Assembly (NCBI GenBank): GCA_036823195.1 | Contig: DAISGI010000020.1 | Location: 1-47,641 of the forward strand | Length of the DNA: 47,641 nucleotides | Direction: 5' to 3' | Source of the DNA: UBA4874 sp002399435 | GTDB taxonomy: Bacteria; Bacillota; Clostridia; Caldicoprobacterales; DTU083 | Part shown: in pieces, positions 1 through 8,902 of the stretch | Numbering within the stretch: the stretch's first letter is position 1 | Layout of the letters: the number at the start of each line of letters is the position of its first letter | The notes under the pieces: model-generated | Databases searched by the model: none | What the model was told of the DNA's origin: nothing | What the model saw: the letters and a program-made list of their open reading frames with translations, nothing else | Program-made: the position numbers and the translations under genes

Positions 1-2
1 TG

Positions 3-101
3 CGGGAAGGCAAGCTCTCCGCCGATCAAATCCTGAACAAATGGAGCAAGGAAGCTGCTGCATTTCGCCCAGTTCATCTGAAATACCGGATCTACGATTG
101 A
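3..101 (+). CDS. 3' end of an unidentified gene (partial)
   Basis: An open frame enters from the left edge and stops at TGA 99-101. It gives a 32-residue, well-composed, basic C-terminus ending in KYRIYD. It is followed within 40 bp by a terminator-like hairpin and faces the convergent restriction-modification operon, which fits the true end of a gene. I do not recognise the family. A recombinase or transposase tail is possible but cannot be supported from this much sequence. Confidence 0.45.
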   Translation, partial: REGKLSADQILNKWSKEAAAFRPVHLKYRIYD

Positions 102-139
102 CAGGACCGCTTCAGGCCATGCATTTGATAATCAGAGAG

Positions 140-173
140 AAAAAAGGCGGAGTATATTTTACTCCAGCCTTTC
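140..173. terminator. Bidirectional terminator-like hairpin between convergent genes
   Basis: The arms at 146-154 (GGCGGAGTA) and 160-169 (TACTCCAGCC) pair with a single bulge. On the minus strand the stem is followed by a run of six T; on the plus strand by three T. It lies between the plus-strand partial gene and the minus-strand restriction-modification operon, so it can serve both. From 174 to 417 I see no gene on either strand. Confidence 0.6.
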
Positions 174-417
174 AACAAAATCATGGAATACTATTTCTGC
201 TGCACATCATTTCTATGATTCGGATAATATTGTAATATCATTCATCATGATCTTCTTCATTCAATGGTGCAGTTGTCTCTCTGCCTGCACTTCCTGCTCG
301 AGTTTAGGCATATCTGCCATTCCACCCCTGCCGGTCCCCTCTCCTATTTTCAGGAAGGAAGGAATCTCAAACGGCGGATTTTATGCCGGCCTTATCCAGT
401 AGCGCCCCACCGTTTTA

Positions 418-3400
418 TCAGGAGAGGCCAGGAAAAAAATTATTTACCAACTTATCCAGCTTTCCGTCTTTCGCGGCCTGTGCCGTATCCGCCTGAACAA
501 AATTTTTTGTTTCCAATTTCAGCTGCTCATCAAATCCCAAAATATAATTCGTAGAAATCAGGTAGATGATTCTGGTCGGTGCCATACCGTAGACCTGATG
601 CTGCAGGATATGTCGGACACGCTCGCCATCATCCGGAAACTGGGCTCTCATCTTCTCAGACCGGAACAACCGCTTGACAATTTCTGTGATATAAAGCCCG
701 GACTTCATATACAGGTCTGCAAAAGTATTGGTCGAATCATCAAAGCAGCCCGGATTGTTCTGCTCCAGTTCATCTACCATTTTTTTTACCACCCAGTGGG
801 ACGTGAAAATCTGGTTTGTTTTCTGCGGAGGAATGTAATCGAATATGTCCTCCGTGTGCGTTTCATCAAAATAATCCTCCAGATCCCGCTTCTTTTTCCA
901 AAACTCCTCGATGGAATCATTAAATACAGTTTCATCAAACAGATGCCCGTCAAAGTGTTCTTTGGTTCCGGTTTCAAGGTCCTCGTACTCACCGCCGTCC
1001 CGGAGAAAACGGAAATCATCCTCTGTAATACCCGTCACTTCTTCAAATACATCGGCTTCTGTATATTCGTCAAAATTCCGGAGCTTCAGGTACCCGTCAC
1101 CATATGCCATGATGAAGCTCGGAATCGTCCTTGCAAAGCCCCGCAGATGGGCACGGACGGAATCCTCAACGGATTTTTTCTCTTCCTCTGCCTTGTGCTT
1201 CTCCATGCGCTCGACCAGCTCAGTCGGCTTATTCTGAATGGTATCCTGCACAGCGGTCTGCGCCGCTTCTATCAACTTCTTCAGAGCATTATCCATTCTG
1301 GATTTATACTCTTCCTCTGCCTCCTTAACCTCGCCCTGCGTTTCTGCCATCTGCTGCTTTTGCTCAAATTCAGCCTTTGCAATATTAGTCTGCTGTGCAT
1401 AATCGCCGTGAATCTGTTCAAACTTCCGGTCAATCTCGTTTTCCACCTGCCGCTCCATACGGTTCTGGCCCTTTTTCACTTCATAGGCATCTACAACCGG
1501 AGCAACGACTTCCTGCTTGATTTTTTCCTTGACCGTATCCGCCAGCTTTTTCATGGACTGATCCACAGCTGAAGCACTGCCGCTTTCGGCAAGATGAGAA
1601 AGCTGCGGCTCAAACCCTTCTGTCATTTCCTCGTAGTGCTTTTCGCCGAACAGCCCCTGCACCTTGCCAACTATGATCTCATTCGGGACATCAACCTCGC
1701 CATCCTCATCCACAGGCACATCGGAAATATGCTGTAAATTCTTCTGATTCCGTTTCTTCGGGTCTCTATGTGCAGGAGTCAGCTTTTCTACAATCTCCTT
1801 CACGATACCCGGCGCACCAAAGACATTGCTGATATTCTGGAACAGGAAATTCGACATAAAACCATGCCGGACAACATCCTGACTTTTCAGCTGTCTGGGG
1901 ATAGACAGCACCTGTGCTGCATTCAGTTCCACCATGCGCCCCTGATCGTCCTCACCCAGAACCGGGAAGAAATTCAACAGCCGCCGTATGTTGTCTTTTC
2001 GGTCATCCCCTATGCCTTTGCCGTCCACCATATCCGGCGACAGATTGTTAGCAAATTCATCAAAAATAATCAGCGTCCGTGCCGGATCAAAATCAAATAC
2101 ATAGGCCGTCTCTTTCATCATCCGCTGACCGTTCTTTGTGACAACGCAGGGATTCTGCGCCCGGAATGCCGCTTGCATATAGGAAGACGGGCTTTGCAGG
2201 TTGCACAGCATGAGCACACCGCTCCACTCCGGGATGGTAACACCCACCGTCAGCTGTCCAACACTCAGCGTGATGGTCTTATCATGGGAAGCAATCGCTT
2301 TTTTTACCCGATCATAGGCTTCAATCGCCGCTTTCTCATCGTCCAATTTGCCATCTCCTGCAGCCAGCACAATTTCATACTCGCAAAATACCGGATCTTT
2401 TTTAAGCAGCTTCGCCAATGCCTTCGCACTTGCCACCCGGTTCAGCAGCCATAATGTGTGCGACAACTCCTCCCGCAGTTCCGGTGTTGAATAAGGATAC
2501 TTTTCATTGGTAGACAGCGCATGGAGAAATTTCTTTATTTCCTCCTCATGAACAAAATTCTCGCTTTCATTTGTAGAGAAAAATTCGTTAAGATCGAACG
2601 CATAGTCTACGCTGCCGTCCTCTCCAGACAGATCAAGCCCTTTCTGCACCTGCTCATAGATCATATTGGAGAGCTGATAGGTGTACATTGCAAGGCGAGG
2701 CAGAGGCTCATAAGGATTGTATTCATCCTTATCCCATGACACCTTGGCTTCCTGTTCGTCTGCATATGACCAGTTGAAAATCTGCTCTTTCGAGAACTGT
2801 TCGCTGGCCAGTGCCTTGAATGGCGTGCCAGATAGATACAGCGTATGTTTCCGGCTGATGTTCCGGAACGCTCGGTCGGTGCGCATGGTATCAACACCTT
2901 CCTGCGCTTCATCCACGATCAGGAGGTCAAACTTCAGCTCGCTCATCCATTTGAGCTTATCGAATGCGCCGCCAAAGTAGACAGAGCCTTTCAAACCTTG
3001 CAGAGACTCAAACGCCACCATGACCTGATTGCAATCCTCATCCGCAGGCAATTTTTTCAGATACTCATACCGGCTGAGAACACCCGGCTTACCTTTGAGC
3101 GCATCCGTATCCGACACAAAAACGAACTTGCCGTGCCAGCCAATGAATTTGCGAAAATCATCTGCCCATGAGTTGGAAACGCTGGGGCGGTTGGTAACGA
3201 TCAGCACCTTGGTAAAACCCATCTGCCGGATCAGGTCATAAGAAGTCAGTGTCTTGCCAAACCGTGGCTTTGCATTCCACAAAAATTCCGTGCCGCCATT
3301 TTGGAAATACTCTGCCGTCATTTTTACAGCATCCAGCTGTTCCTTTCGCAAGTCGTACGTGGCTTTTTCTGCGGATTTCGCCGTCGTTCTGTTGGCAAAA

Positions 3401-3726
3401 GCGCAGAAATAAGCATGCAGCTGCCTGCCATCTGCATGAAACCACTCCGTACCCAATTCCCGCTGTACCTGTACTGTTTTCAGATAATCATGGAAATCAT
3501 GGTCGGTAAAATACTCACCGGAGCCATCCTTGAACATGGCATTATCTTGCCATGCAAGCACCCAACGGATGTTTGCGGTATGTGTCTGCTGCTGAATTCT
3601 TTGCTGTACCGATTGCTTTTCTGTATATCCTACTTTTGTCCAGCCATCATGATAGGAGACACCCGGAGTATTGTAGGCATAGATCATCGGGACAACACGT
3701 ATGAAACTTTGTATCTGCACTGCCAT
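418..3726 (-). CDS. GIY-YIG-like / SF2 helicase restriction subunit with C-terminal methyltransferase-like segment
   Basis: This is an 1102-residue putative ATP-dependent restriction protein acting on DNA in the cytoplasm. Residues 14-46 (IYAYNTPG, then KVGYTEK and QQRI) resemble a GIY-YIG/T5orf172-type nuclease start. Helicase motifs follow: a variant Walker A PRFGKT at 154-159, DEAQ at 272-275, SGTP at 299-302 and QAAFRAQNP at 518-526. Residues about 750-860 are highly charged and probably coiled coil. Residues about 970-1070 look like the motif X/I region of an N6-adenine methyltransferase (IFTSHWVVKKMVDEL, then FADLYMKSGLYITEIV). The gene starts 1 bp after the stop of the methyltransferase gene, behind AAAGGAG, so it is the second gene of an operon, as in Type III mod-res pairs. 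The nuclease assignment is inferred; the helicase is certain. Confidence 0.8.
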   Translation of the reverse strand: MAVQIQSFIRVVPMIYAYNTPGVSYHDGWTKVGYTEKQSVQQRIQQQTHTANIRWVLAWQDNAMFKDGSGEYFTDHDFHDYLKTVQVQRELGTEWFHADGRQLHAYFCAFANRTTAKSAEKATYDLRKEQLDAVKMTAEYFQNGGTEFLWNAKPRFGKTLTSYDLIRQMGFTKVLIVTNRPSVSNSWADDFRKFIGWHGKFVFVSDTDALKGKPGVLSRYEYLKKLPADEDCNQVMVAFESLQGLKGSVYFGGAFDKLKWMSELKFDLLIVDEAQEGVDTMRTDRAFRNISRKHTLYLSGTPFKALASEQFSKEQIFNWSYADEQEAKVSWDKDEYNPYEPLPRLAMYTYQLSNMIYEQVQKGLDLSGEDGSVDYAFDLNEFFSTNESENFVHEEEIKKFLHALSTNEKYPYSTPELREELSHTLWLLNRVASAKALAKLLKKDPVFCEYEIVLAAGDGKLDDEKAAIEAYDRVKKAIASHDKTITLSVGQLTVGVTIPEWSGVLMLCNLQSPSSYMQAAFRAQNPCVVTKNGQRMMKETAYVFDFDPARTLIIFDEFANNLSPDMVDGKGIGDDRKDNIRRLLNFFPVLGEDDQGRMVELNAAQVLSIPRQLKSQDVVRHGFMSNFLFQNISNVFGAPGIVKEIVEKLTPAHRDPKKRNQKNLQHISDVPVDEDGEVDVPNEIIVGKVQGLFGEKHYEEMTEGFEPQLSHLAESGSASAVDQSMKKLADTVKEKIKQEVVAPVVDAYEVKKGQNRMERQVENEIDRKFEQIHGDYAQQTNIAKAEFEQKQQMAETQGEVKEAEEEYKSRMDNALKKLIEAAQTAVQDTIQNKPTELVERMEKHKAEEEKKSVEDSVRAHLRGFARTIPSFIMAYGDGYLKLRNFDEYTEADVFEEVTGITEDDFRFLRDGGEYEDLETGTKEHFDGHLFDETVFNDSIEEFWKKKRDLEDYFDETHTEDIFDYIPPQKTNQIFTSHWVVKKMVDELEQNNPGCFDDSTNTFADLYMKSGLYITEIVKRLFRSEKMRAQFPDDGERVRHILQHQVYGMAPTRIIYLISTNYILGFDEQLKLETKNFVQADTAQAAKDGKLDKLVNNFFPGLS

Positions 3727-3727
3727 A

Positions 3728-5692
3728 TCACACCATCTCCTTTACATGAGACTCGATAAAAGCCACTTCATCCTCATCCAGACCATATTTCACATAAAGC
3801 TGACGGTCAATTTCGGCAATGGATTTTGACCAGTCGATGTCGGAAGTAGAAGTGAAGTCCTGGAGGGGAACGCATTGCCACTTTCCAGGTGTGTTTGCCT
3901 GGGTTCGTTTTAGTATTCCAAACATCGCTCGTGTAAATTTACATTTAATGTATTTTGCTACATTTTCAGCCTCATACTGTAACTCAAACTTTCCAATGCT
4001 TAAGAAAGTTTCTGTCGAGCCATCTCCCGGAACACCTATGAATGGAAGCGCGATTGTCTCTCCGTACTGTCCTGTTCCTGTAGCTCCTGGCAGGAACACT
4101 TTATAGTAATGTAAATTAATCACATCTTTAACATAATCTTCAAGTATATACTTATAATGACGTTCATTGTTTATGCGTCCAAGAATACGGATATATTTTT
4201 TACCGTCTTGTGGCTTTTCTTCAAAAAAGGCTTCCGGCATTTTCTCAAAAACATTAGATTTGAGGTCAAATTCATGCCCCTTACTCAATGCCCCTCTAAG
4301 CTTTGGAAAATCAATATATAATTGCTCCGAAAAGTGATACGCATAGCTTGTCACAATAATTGTACTGAAGCTCACGAATCCATCGCTCTTCCTGACTTTT
4401 CCGAGAATACTATTCAATTCGTCATACGGAGTGAATGTATCTATTGCCCCAAAATCCTCATTGCAATCTCGATATGAGATAACTATGCCACCCTTAATAT
4501 CAGTATTGAAGAACACCTTACCACTATCAGATTCGTAATGTATTATTTTAAAATGTGGATCATGCAGCATCTTTTGATTCCACGCTTTTGGTGTACTACC
4601 AGCATTAAACAGGAATCTTGCCGGATGAATCAATTCAACTTTTTCACCAATTTTATACGCTTCATCCATAAAATGATTATAAATGGGTGGCGCATATGTA
4701 TCATTATCGCCTATCGTTTCATCTTGATAGGGTGGATTTCCAATCACAAAGTCGAACTTCATATTTCTCCCACCTTTGTTTACATTCTGATATTCCAGAC
4801 TGTTTTCCCGCCGCCAGTCGTAGATACGGCAGTGGGGCTGCTGGTTTGCTTTTTCCTGATACTCCTCGCTGTCAAACCACTCAAAAAGGCCGACCTGATG
4901 GAATTCTTCCTCAGTCTTACAATAGGGAATCGTTCCGCTCAGTCCATCCATCTGCCAGATATTCCAGACGATGGTTTTGACGATCTGCCGGTATTCGGCA
5001 GCAGTCGGTTTTCGCTTCCATTGTGCGTACAGATACTCTTCAAAAGTCATCAACAGATTGACCCGCGCAATCAGCAGATTATCGCCTTGAAACTCATATC
5101 CATAAGTGGCCTGAAAAGCCCTGAGCGCCCATTTCAACCATTCAGCTTCATCGGCTGCATTCTCGCTCACTATCCGCAGCTTCCTGTCCAGAATACCCTG
5201 CCGATTTTGCAACGTAATGCCTTCTCCGGTGGAGACACTGTAGCGATTGACCAGATAAGGAGCTTCGCCGCAGGTAATCTCCAGCCGTCTGGCATCCACA
5301 TAATGCTGCCACCTGCGCCTCTTTGGAAACTGGACACGCCCTGTTGGTTGCTCACCGTTTAAAAATGCATCTGCCTCTCCAAACCATACGGCATCGGCGT
5401 AACTGACCATATTATGGCAAATACAGATCGGTGTAAACACTTCGGCATGCTTCCGTGTCCGCTCAGACTGCTGTTCCATAGCTTTTCTGGCTCGTGTTTT
5501 GATAACATCGGAATTCTGCCCGGTAATCAGCTGCGCCTGCATTTCCTTGTCCCGCTGATAGTCAGCTCCAAGCTCCTGATAGGCATCGGTCGCCCAAATA
5601 ATGTTTGTCTTCGTAGTTTTATCTGCAAGGAGCTGCTTGAGTAGCCCCATCGAATGGAGTCTCAAAATCTCATCCTGTATACCAACAAGCAA
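3728..5692 (-). CDS. Eco57I-like N6-adenine DNA methyltransferase (restriction-modification)
   Basis: A 654-residue protein that should methylate adenine at the recognition site and protect host DNA from the partner helicase/nuclease. The catalytic motif IV NPPY is at 319-322 (context FDFVIGNPPYQDE). An unusual motif I-like segment, EITCGEAPY, is at about 138-146, preceded by VFTP at about 85-88, a typical methyltransferase lead-in. The region after about 400 would hold the target-recognition domain. The start is TTG at 5690-5692, chosen because GGAGG lies 7 bp upstream and no ATG fits. It is the first gene of the operon and overlaps nothing. Nested inverted repeats lie just upstream and may control it. 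Confidence 0.85.
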   Translation of the reverse strand: MLVGIQDEILRLHSMGLLKQLLADKTTKTNIIWATDAYQELGADYQRDKEMQAQLITGQNSDVIKTRARKAMEQQSERTRKHAEVFTPICICHNMVSYADAVWFGEADAFLNGEQPTGRVQFPKRRRWQHYVDARRLEITCGEAPYLVNRYSVSTGEGITLQNRQGILDRKLRIVSENAADEAEWLKWALRAFQATYGYEFQGDNLLIARVNLLMTFEEYLYAQWKRKPTAAEYRQIVKTIVWNIWQMDGLSGTIPYCKTEEEFHQVGLFEWFDSEEYQEKANQQPHCRIYDWRRENSLEYQNVNKGGRNMKFDFVIGNPPYQDETIGDNDTYAPPIYNHFMDEAYKIGEKVELIHPARFLFNAGSTPKAWNQKMLHDPHFKIIHYESDSGKVFFNTDIKGGIVISYRDCNEDFGAIDTFTPYDELNSILGKVRKSDGFVSFSTIIVTSYAYHFSEQLYIDFPKLRGALSKGHEFDLKSNVFEKMPEAFFEEKPQDGKKYIRILGRINNERHYKYILEDYVKDVINLHYYKVFLPGATGTGQYGETIALPFIGVPGDGSTETFLSIGKFELQYEAENVAKYIKCKFTRAMFGILKRTQANTPGKWQCVPLQDFTSTSDIDWSKSIAEIDRQLYVKYGLDEDEVAFIESHVKEMV

Positions 5693-5709
5693 ATTAGCTC
5701 CTCCTTTAT

Positions 5710-5776
5710 CACAGTGAGCAGCTTTTATGTTTCGAATGGCTTACAGGATTTGTATATTCCTGTAAATCACTCACTG
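5710..5776. promoter_or_regulatory. Nested inverted repeats upstream of the restriction-modification operon
   Basis: There is a perfect 8-bp inverted repeat TTACAGGA (5740-5747) / TCCTGTAA (5757-5764) with a 9-bp spacer. A second perfect 8-bp pair, ACAGTGAG (5710-5717) / CTCACTGT (5769-5776), encloses it. A minus-strand -10-like TATACA (complement of 5750-5755) sits in the inner spacer, with a -35-like TTGTAC (complement of 5775-5780) 19 bp away. The arrangement suits repressor binding or a folded leader RNA. No controller-protein gene is seen beside it. Confidence 0.45.
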
Positions 5777-5839
5777 TACAATTACGCCTCTTATCTTATC
5801 ATAAAATAGGCCTTTTTCCAATTTGGTTAACAAGTAGTT

Positions 5840-5867
5840 GGTCTAAGACCACTGGCTTCCAGCCAGT
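5840..5867 (+). repeat. Left-end hairpins of an IS200/IS605-type relic
   Basis: Two compact perfect hairpins lie side by side: GGTCT-A-AGACC (5840-5850) and ACTGGCT-TCC-AGCCAGT (5851-5867). A 5-bp hairpin, GACAC/GTGTC, follows at about 5887-5901. IS200/IS605 elements carry subterminal hairpins rather than terminal inverted repeats, and the transposase start follows at 5931, so this is read as the element's left end. Confidence 0.6.
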
Positions 5868-5930
5868 AAATACTTTAAGGACTTGAAGACACCTTAAGTG
5901 TCATCTGTATAATAGAAGCAAGTAATAAAA

Positions 5931-6110
5931 ATGGGATATATAAATTACGGTAGTCATGCGGTGTACGATATACAATACCACATAGTGTGGACGATAAAAT
6001 ATAGATATAGAGTGCTAAGTTTGTCCTCCCTTCTGATGCCGCCGACAATGCGATCAGACGACAAAATACAGTTATAGAGTGCTAAGAGGAAGATAACAAA
6101 AACATTGATC
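5931..6110 (+). pseudogene. Degenerate IS200/IS605 family TnpA transposase, 5' fragment
   Basis: ATG at 5931 opens a frame of 48 codons whose first 29 read as the canonical N-terminus of an IS200-type Y1 transposase (AVYDIQYHIVW, then KYRYRVL). The frame then drifts and stops at 6075. A second, diverged copy of the stretch around KYRYRVL lies at 6057-6086, in another frame, and continues with LRGR as the family does. Two copies of the same 30-bp segment (5990-6019 and 6057-6086, five differences) mean an internal duplication or the joining of two relatives. The catalytic HUH and Tyr regions and the right end are absent, so the element is dead. Confidence 0.75.
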
Positions 6111-6117
6111 GCAGTCT

Positions 6118-7263
6118 CTAAAAACTATCTGTCTCACAGGTAGGATGCCCCACAAACAGGTTCTTGATATCTTCCAACAATTCCGGACTGCAAGTATTTA
6201 TCTTCCCCAATTCCATTGCTTCTCCCATACCCAGATATCCGAACATAATCTGTGAAAAGGTCTGAATATCGCATTTCACATCAATGGGCCCATCCTCAAT
6301 TCCCTCAACGGCTGCATTCCCATTTCCAATAACAACCCGGAAAGGCACACTGTTCCATGGAGCATAAAGATCCTCCACCTTAACAGTAAATGAGCCATGA
6401 TATTCCGGTGGAAAGGAGTAAGCTTCCAATACCCTTTTCACATCCACGACCCGGATCATCATACCCGCTTTTATACTCTGTTCTATGTTCGGATTTTCCA
6501 ATAAAAGGGGGGTATTGTCGTCCGGGGGAGCAAGCCATATGACATCATCTGCCTGTGCTTTATGAGCATATACAAAACAAAGGAGGTCCAGTCTGGTCTC
6601 CAAGGAATCATACACCATCTCATGGATATGAAATTCCATGCCCTTCAGGGAGTAAAAAATATACCCATCCAGTCCTTTGCCATCATGGCTGCAGCCATAG
6701 GCATAGTTTCCATTGGTATTGAGTTTTTTAAACCTGGATTCCCAGTTTTCTGCATTCCTGCGTATGGGGCCATTATACCTTGCCATAAAAGCTTCATATA
6801 GTTTTCTTACATTGTCCGCATCTTTCAAGGCAAGGGGACGTAATGTGCTTTTCCTCTTTTCGAAGGCTTTCAGGTTCTCCATGGATATCCGATATCTTTT
6901 CCTGTGAAACGCCAGATTCCAGCCATACCTTCTGTAAAAGGAATAGGAAAAAGGCCCGAGGGCGGAAAACAGATATCCTCTGTCCCTCATTACCTCAAGA
7001 GATTTTATCAGCAGACCGGATGCATAATGGGAATGTCTATATTCAGGCAGCGTGGACACCACTCCAATCCCTCCCATGCCTACTGTTTTCCCATGGAAAT
7101 ACATATCCAGTGGGTTAATATACAAAAGAGCTGCCAATCTACCTTCATCAAAAGCTCCCAAACAATTTTCAGACTGTAAGGTCTCATCTGCCAAGTCAAA
7201 GCAATAAGCCAGGATATGCTTTATCGATTCTCTGTCTTCTTCTGATACAAAATGAATATCCAT
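6118..7263 (-). CDS. Eis-like GNAT N-acetyltransferase
   Basis: A 381-residue cytoplasmic acetyl-CoA-dependent acetyltransferase. The N-terminal GNAT fold shows the acetyl-CoA binding stretch GGIGVVSTLPEYRHSHYASGL, then FSYSFYRRYGW, typical of the Eis/acetyltransferase-plus-SCP2 family. The C-terminal 110 residues fit the sterol-carrier-like domain, and length matches the family. The start is ATG at 7261-7263, with GGAGG 7 bp upstream. An earlier in-frame TTG would put that GGAGG inside the gene and is rejected. It stands alone; the gene to its left is the transposase relic. The substrate is unknown (amines, aminoglycosides or peptides are possible). Confidence 0.85.
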   Translation of the reverse strand: MDIHFVSEEDRESIKHILAYCFDLADETLQSENCLGAFDEGRLAALLYINPLDMYFHGKTVGMGGIGVVSTLPEYRHSHYASGLLIKSLEVMRDRGYLFSALGPFSYSFYRRYGWNLAFHRKRYRISMENLKAFEKRKSTLRPLALKDADNVRKLYEAFMARYNGPIRRNAENWESRFKKLNTNGNYAYGCSHDGKGLDGYIFYSLKGMEFHIHEMVYDSLETRLDLLCFVYAHKAQADDVIWLAPPDDNTPLLLENPNIEQSIKAGMMIRVVDVKRVLEAYSFPPEYHGSFTVKVEDLYAPWNSVPFRVVIGNGNAAVEGIEDGPIDVKCDIQTFSQIMFGYLGMGEAMELGKINTCSPELLEDIKNLFVGHPTCETDSF

Positions 7264-7485
7264 TCTGATGCCTCCAATCAATAGCGTTTCTCATCTGTTC
7301 GACGTTGTACTGCGGATACCCTTTTGCCCATGGTTATCATGCACACGCCGGTTGCTGCTGGGGATAAGTATGCATAGGGATCATCCGCGAATCCTGCGGT
7401 GCTGGTCTGGGATATCGTTTTGAGGAATGATCCTTCCAACCGTATCCCTCTCACTTACACAAATCAGTGAAGAACTCAATTTCTT

Positions 7486-8151
7486 CTATATCGTGAGCCT
7501 CCTGTTTCTGGCGGTTACCTTCCACTTGCCTATCACTTCACCTTTCCCCGCAAGAAGTACTTCCTCATATAAGGCGGTGGTTGGGCAGATATGGGTCGGC
7601 ATCACATACAACACACTTCCGATTGTGGGCCTCTTCTCCTCATATCCTGCCTTTATCTTCCATATCCAGTGCTCCTCATTTTGCTCAACCGACTCTGCAT
7701 ACGGCACATTCAGAAGCTTACCCCTTTGGCCCGGCGGATCTGCTGCGATTCCCTTGTACCCCAAATCTATTGTAAAATAACCTGGAGCCGCCTGGCTGAT
7801 TACTCTGGTCAGCAGTATTCCCGCTGGGATAAACGGCTCATCCCTATATAATTCAGAGTATCCAAAATCACAGACAATGCTTGTACCCGGTGATAAATAT
7901 ACATTCTCATACTGCGCATGACAAGGAAATGTAGGCGTTTCTCCCATGACCAGTACTGAGCAATCATATCCCTCTGATTTCAATTGATCCGCAACTTTAA
8001 AAACACTGCGGTCACTCTGATCCACCATCGCTTTTCTTGCATTGAAATCCGCAATTCCATAATTTCCATCATAACAGTGCAGCCCTTTGGGACAAAGCCC
8101 AGGGATCTCTGTTATGTCTGTTGGTAAAAGGACCATCTTATGCCTGTCCAT
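7486..8151 (-). pseudogene. C-terminal half of a D-threonine aldolase / D-serine dehydratase-like protein
   Basis: The 221 residues match the C-terminal part of the D-threonine aldolase family: GLHCYDGN, TPTFPCHA, YLSPGTS, LTRVISQAAPGYFTIDLGYKG, and the metal-ligand signature THICPT near the end (His and Cys). The N-terminal alanine-racemase-like barrel half that carries the PLP lysine is missing; family members are about 360-380 residues. The frame opens inside the last codons of the preceding gene (overlap 8138-8151) with no convincing ribosome binding site. A deletion that fused the two genes explains this best. A stable C-terminal protein made by coupled translation is conceivable but would lack the cofactor site. 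Confidence 0.75.
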
Positions 8152-8902
8152 TCTTCTCGACCAGGTACTTCCAGTATCGTTTGGGCATAAACTGCCGCTG
8201 GAGCCCCGGGTGATATCTCCCCTGGATCGTGATGCTTTGAAAGTATTGCTTCCAGAGCTGTTGAAACTCCAGCTCGTCCTTATCAGGGGACAATGCCTGT
8301 TTCTGCCGGACAGCTGCTATAGCCCAGTCTTTTGTGTTGTATACAGCGGCAATATCCCTTTTCACATCGTGAATCATCCATTGCTGATCCGACAGACGAT
8401 CAACAAAATGCGGTGCAATCAGACTGACAATATTGTGATCCGGCCCCATTGGCGCATAGTAAATCCCGCCTTTCAGCTCACGGAATCGAAGCAGGCCCAG
8501 CATTCTATTGGCTTCCCCTTCCACCTTCCGGCTTGCTTCCTGAACCGTCCATACCTCCTCCTCCCGCAGATGGCGATCCACCGCGGAACCGACTTTCCAT
8601 CCAAGGCGCAAATAACGGTATATCCACACACCGATATCATCCAACTCAGAAAGATATGCATAAAAAGCATGTCTCAAAGCCTCTTTCGAAATCTTTACAC
8701 GGATGGACTCAAGAACCTTATCCGCCTTCCGGCGGTCCGTTGGAATCTGAATGCTGCAATCCAGCAGGCTTTCCTGAACTGTATCCCCCCGGCAGATATG
8801 CTCCGGTACCTCATGTCGATAGTAAGCTTCATAGATGCAGGTCAGCAGCCCTTCAAACGTGCCGTCATACTGATAGCTGAAGTAGTTGAAACAATCAGTC
8901 AT
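8138..8902 (-). CDS. TIGR03915/DUF4130 family DNA metabolism protein
   Basis: A 254-residue protein recognised as the TIGR03915 (DUF4130) family by MTDCFNYF, YDGTFEGLLTCIYEAY and the C-terminal LQRQFMPKRYWKYLVE. The family is of unknown biochemical role and is paired in many genomes with the radical SAM protein encoded immediately upstream; some members are fused to uracil-DNA glycosylase domains, so a role in repair or modification of DNA is inferred. The start ATG overlaps the stop of the upstream gene (ATGA, 8899-8902), which indicates translational coupling. Length is normal for the family. Its 3' end is abutted by the aldolase remnant. Confidence 0.88.
   Translation of the reverse strand: MTDCFNYFSYQYDGTFEGLLTCIYEAYYRHEVPEHICRGDTVQESLLDCSIQIPTDRRKADKVLESIRVKISKEALRHAFYAYLSELDDIGVWIYRYLRLGWKVGSAVDRHLREEEVWTVQEASRKVEGEANRMLGLLRFRELKGGIYYAPMGPDHNIVSLIAPHFVDRLSDQQWMIHDVKRDIAAVYNTKDWAIAAVRQKQALSPDKDELEFQQLWKQYFQSITIQGRYHPGLQRQFMPKRYWKYLVEKNGQA

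Noticed and set aside
360..415. Readthrough extension of the restriction helicase past its stop
   Set aside because: About 15 further in-frame codons follow two adjacent stop codons, but they are too few and too ordinary to indicate a truncated domain.
598..1572. A 324-codon plus-strand frame
   Set aside because: Antisense to the restriction helicase; the composition is unlike a real protein and there is no start signal.
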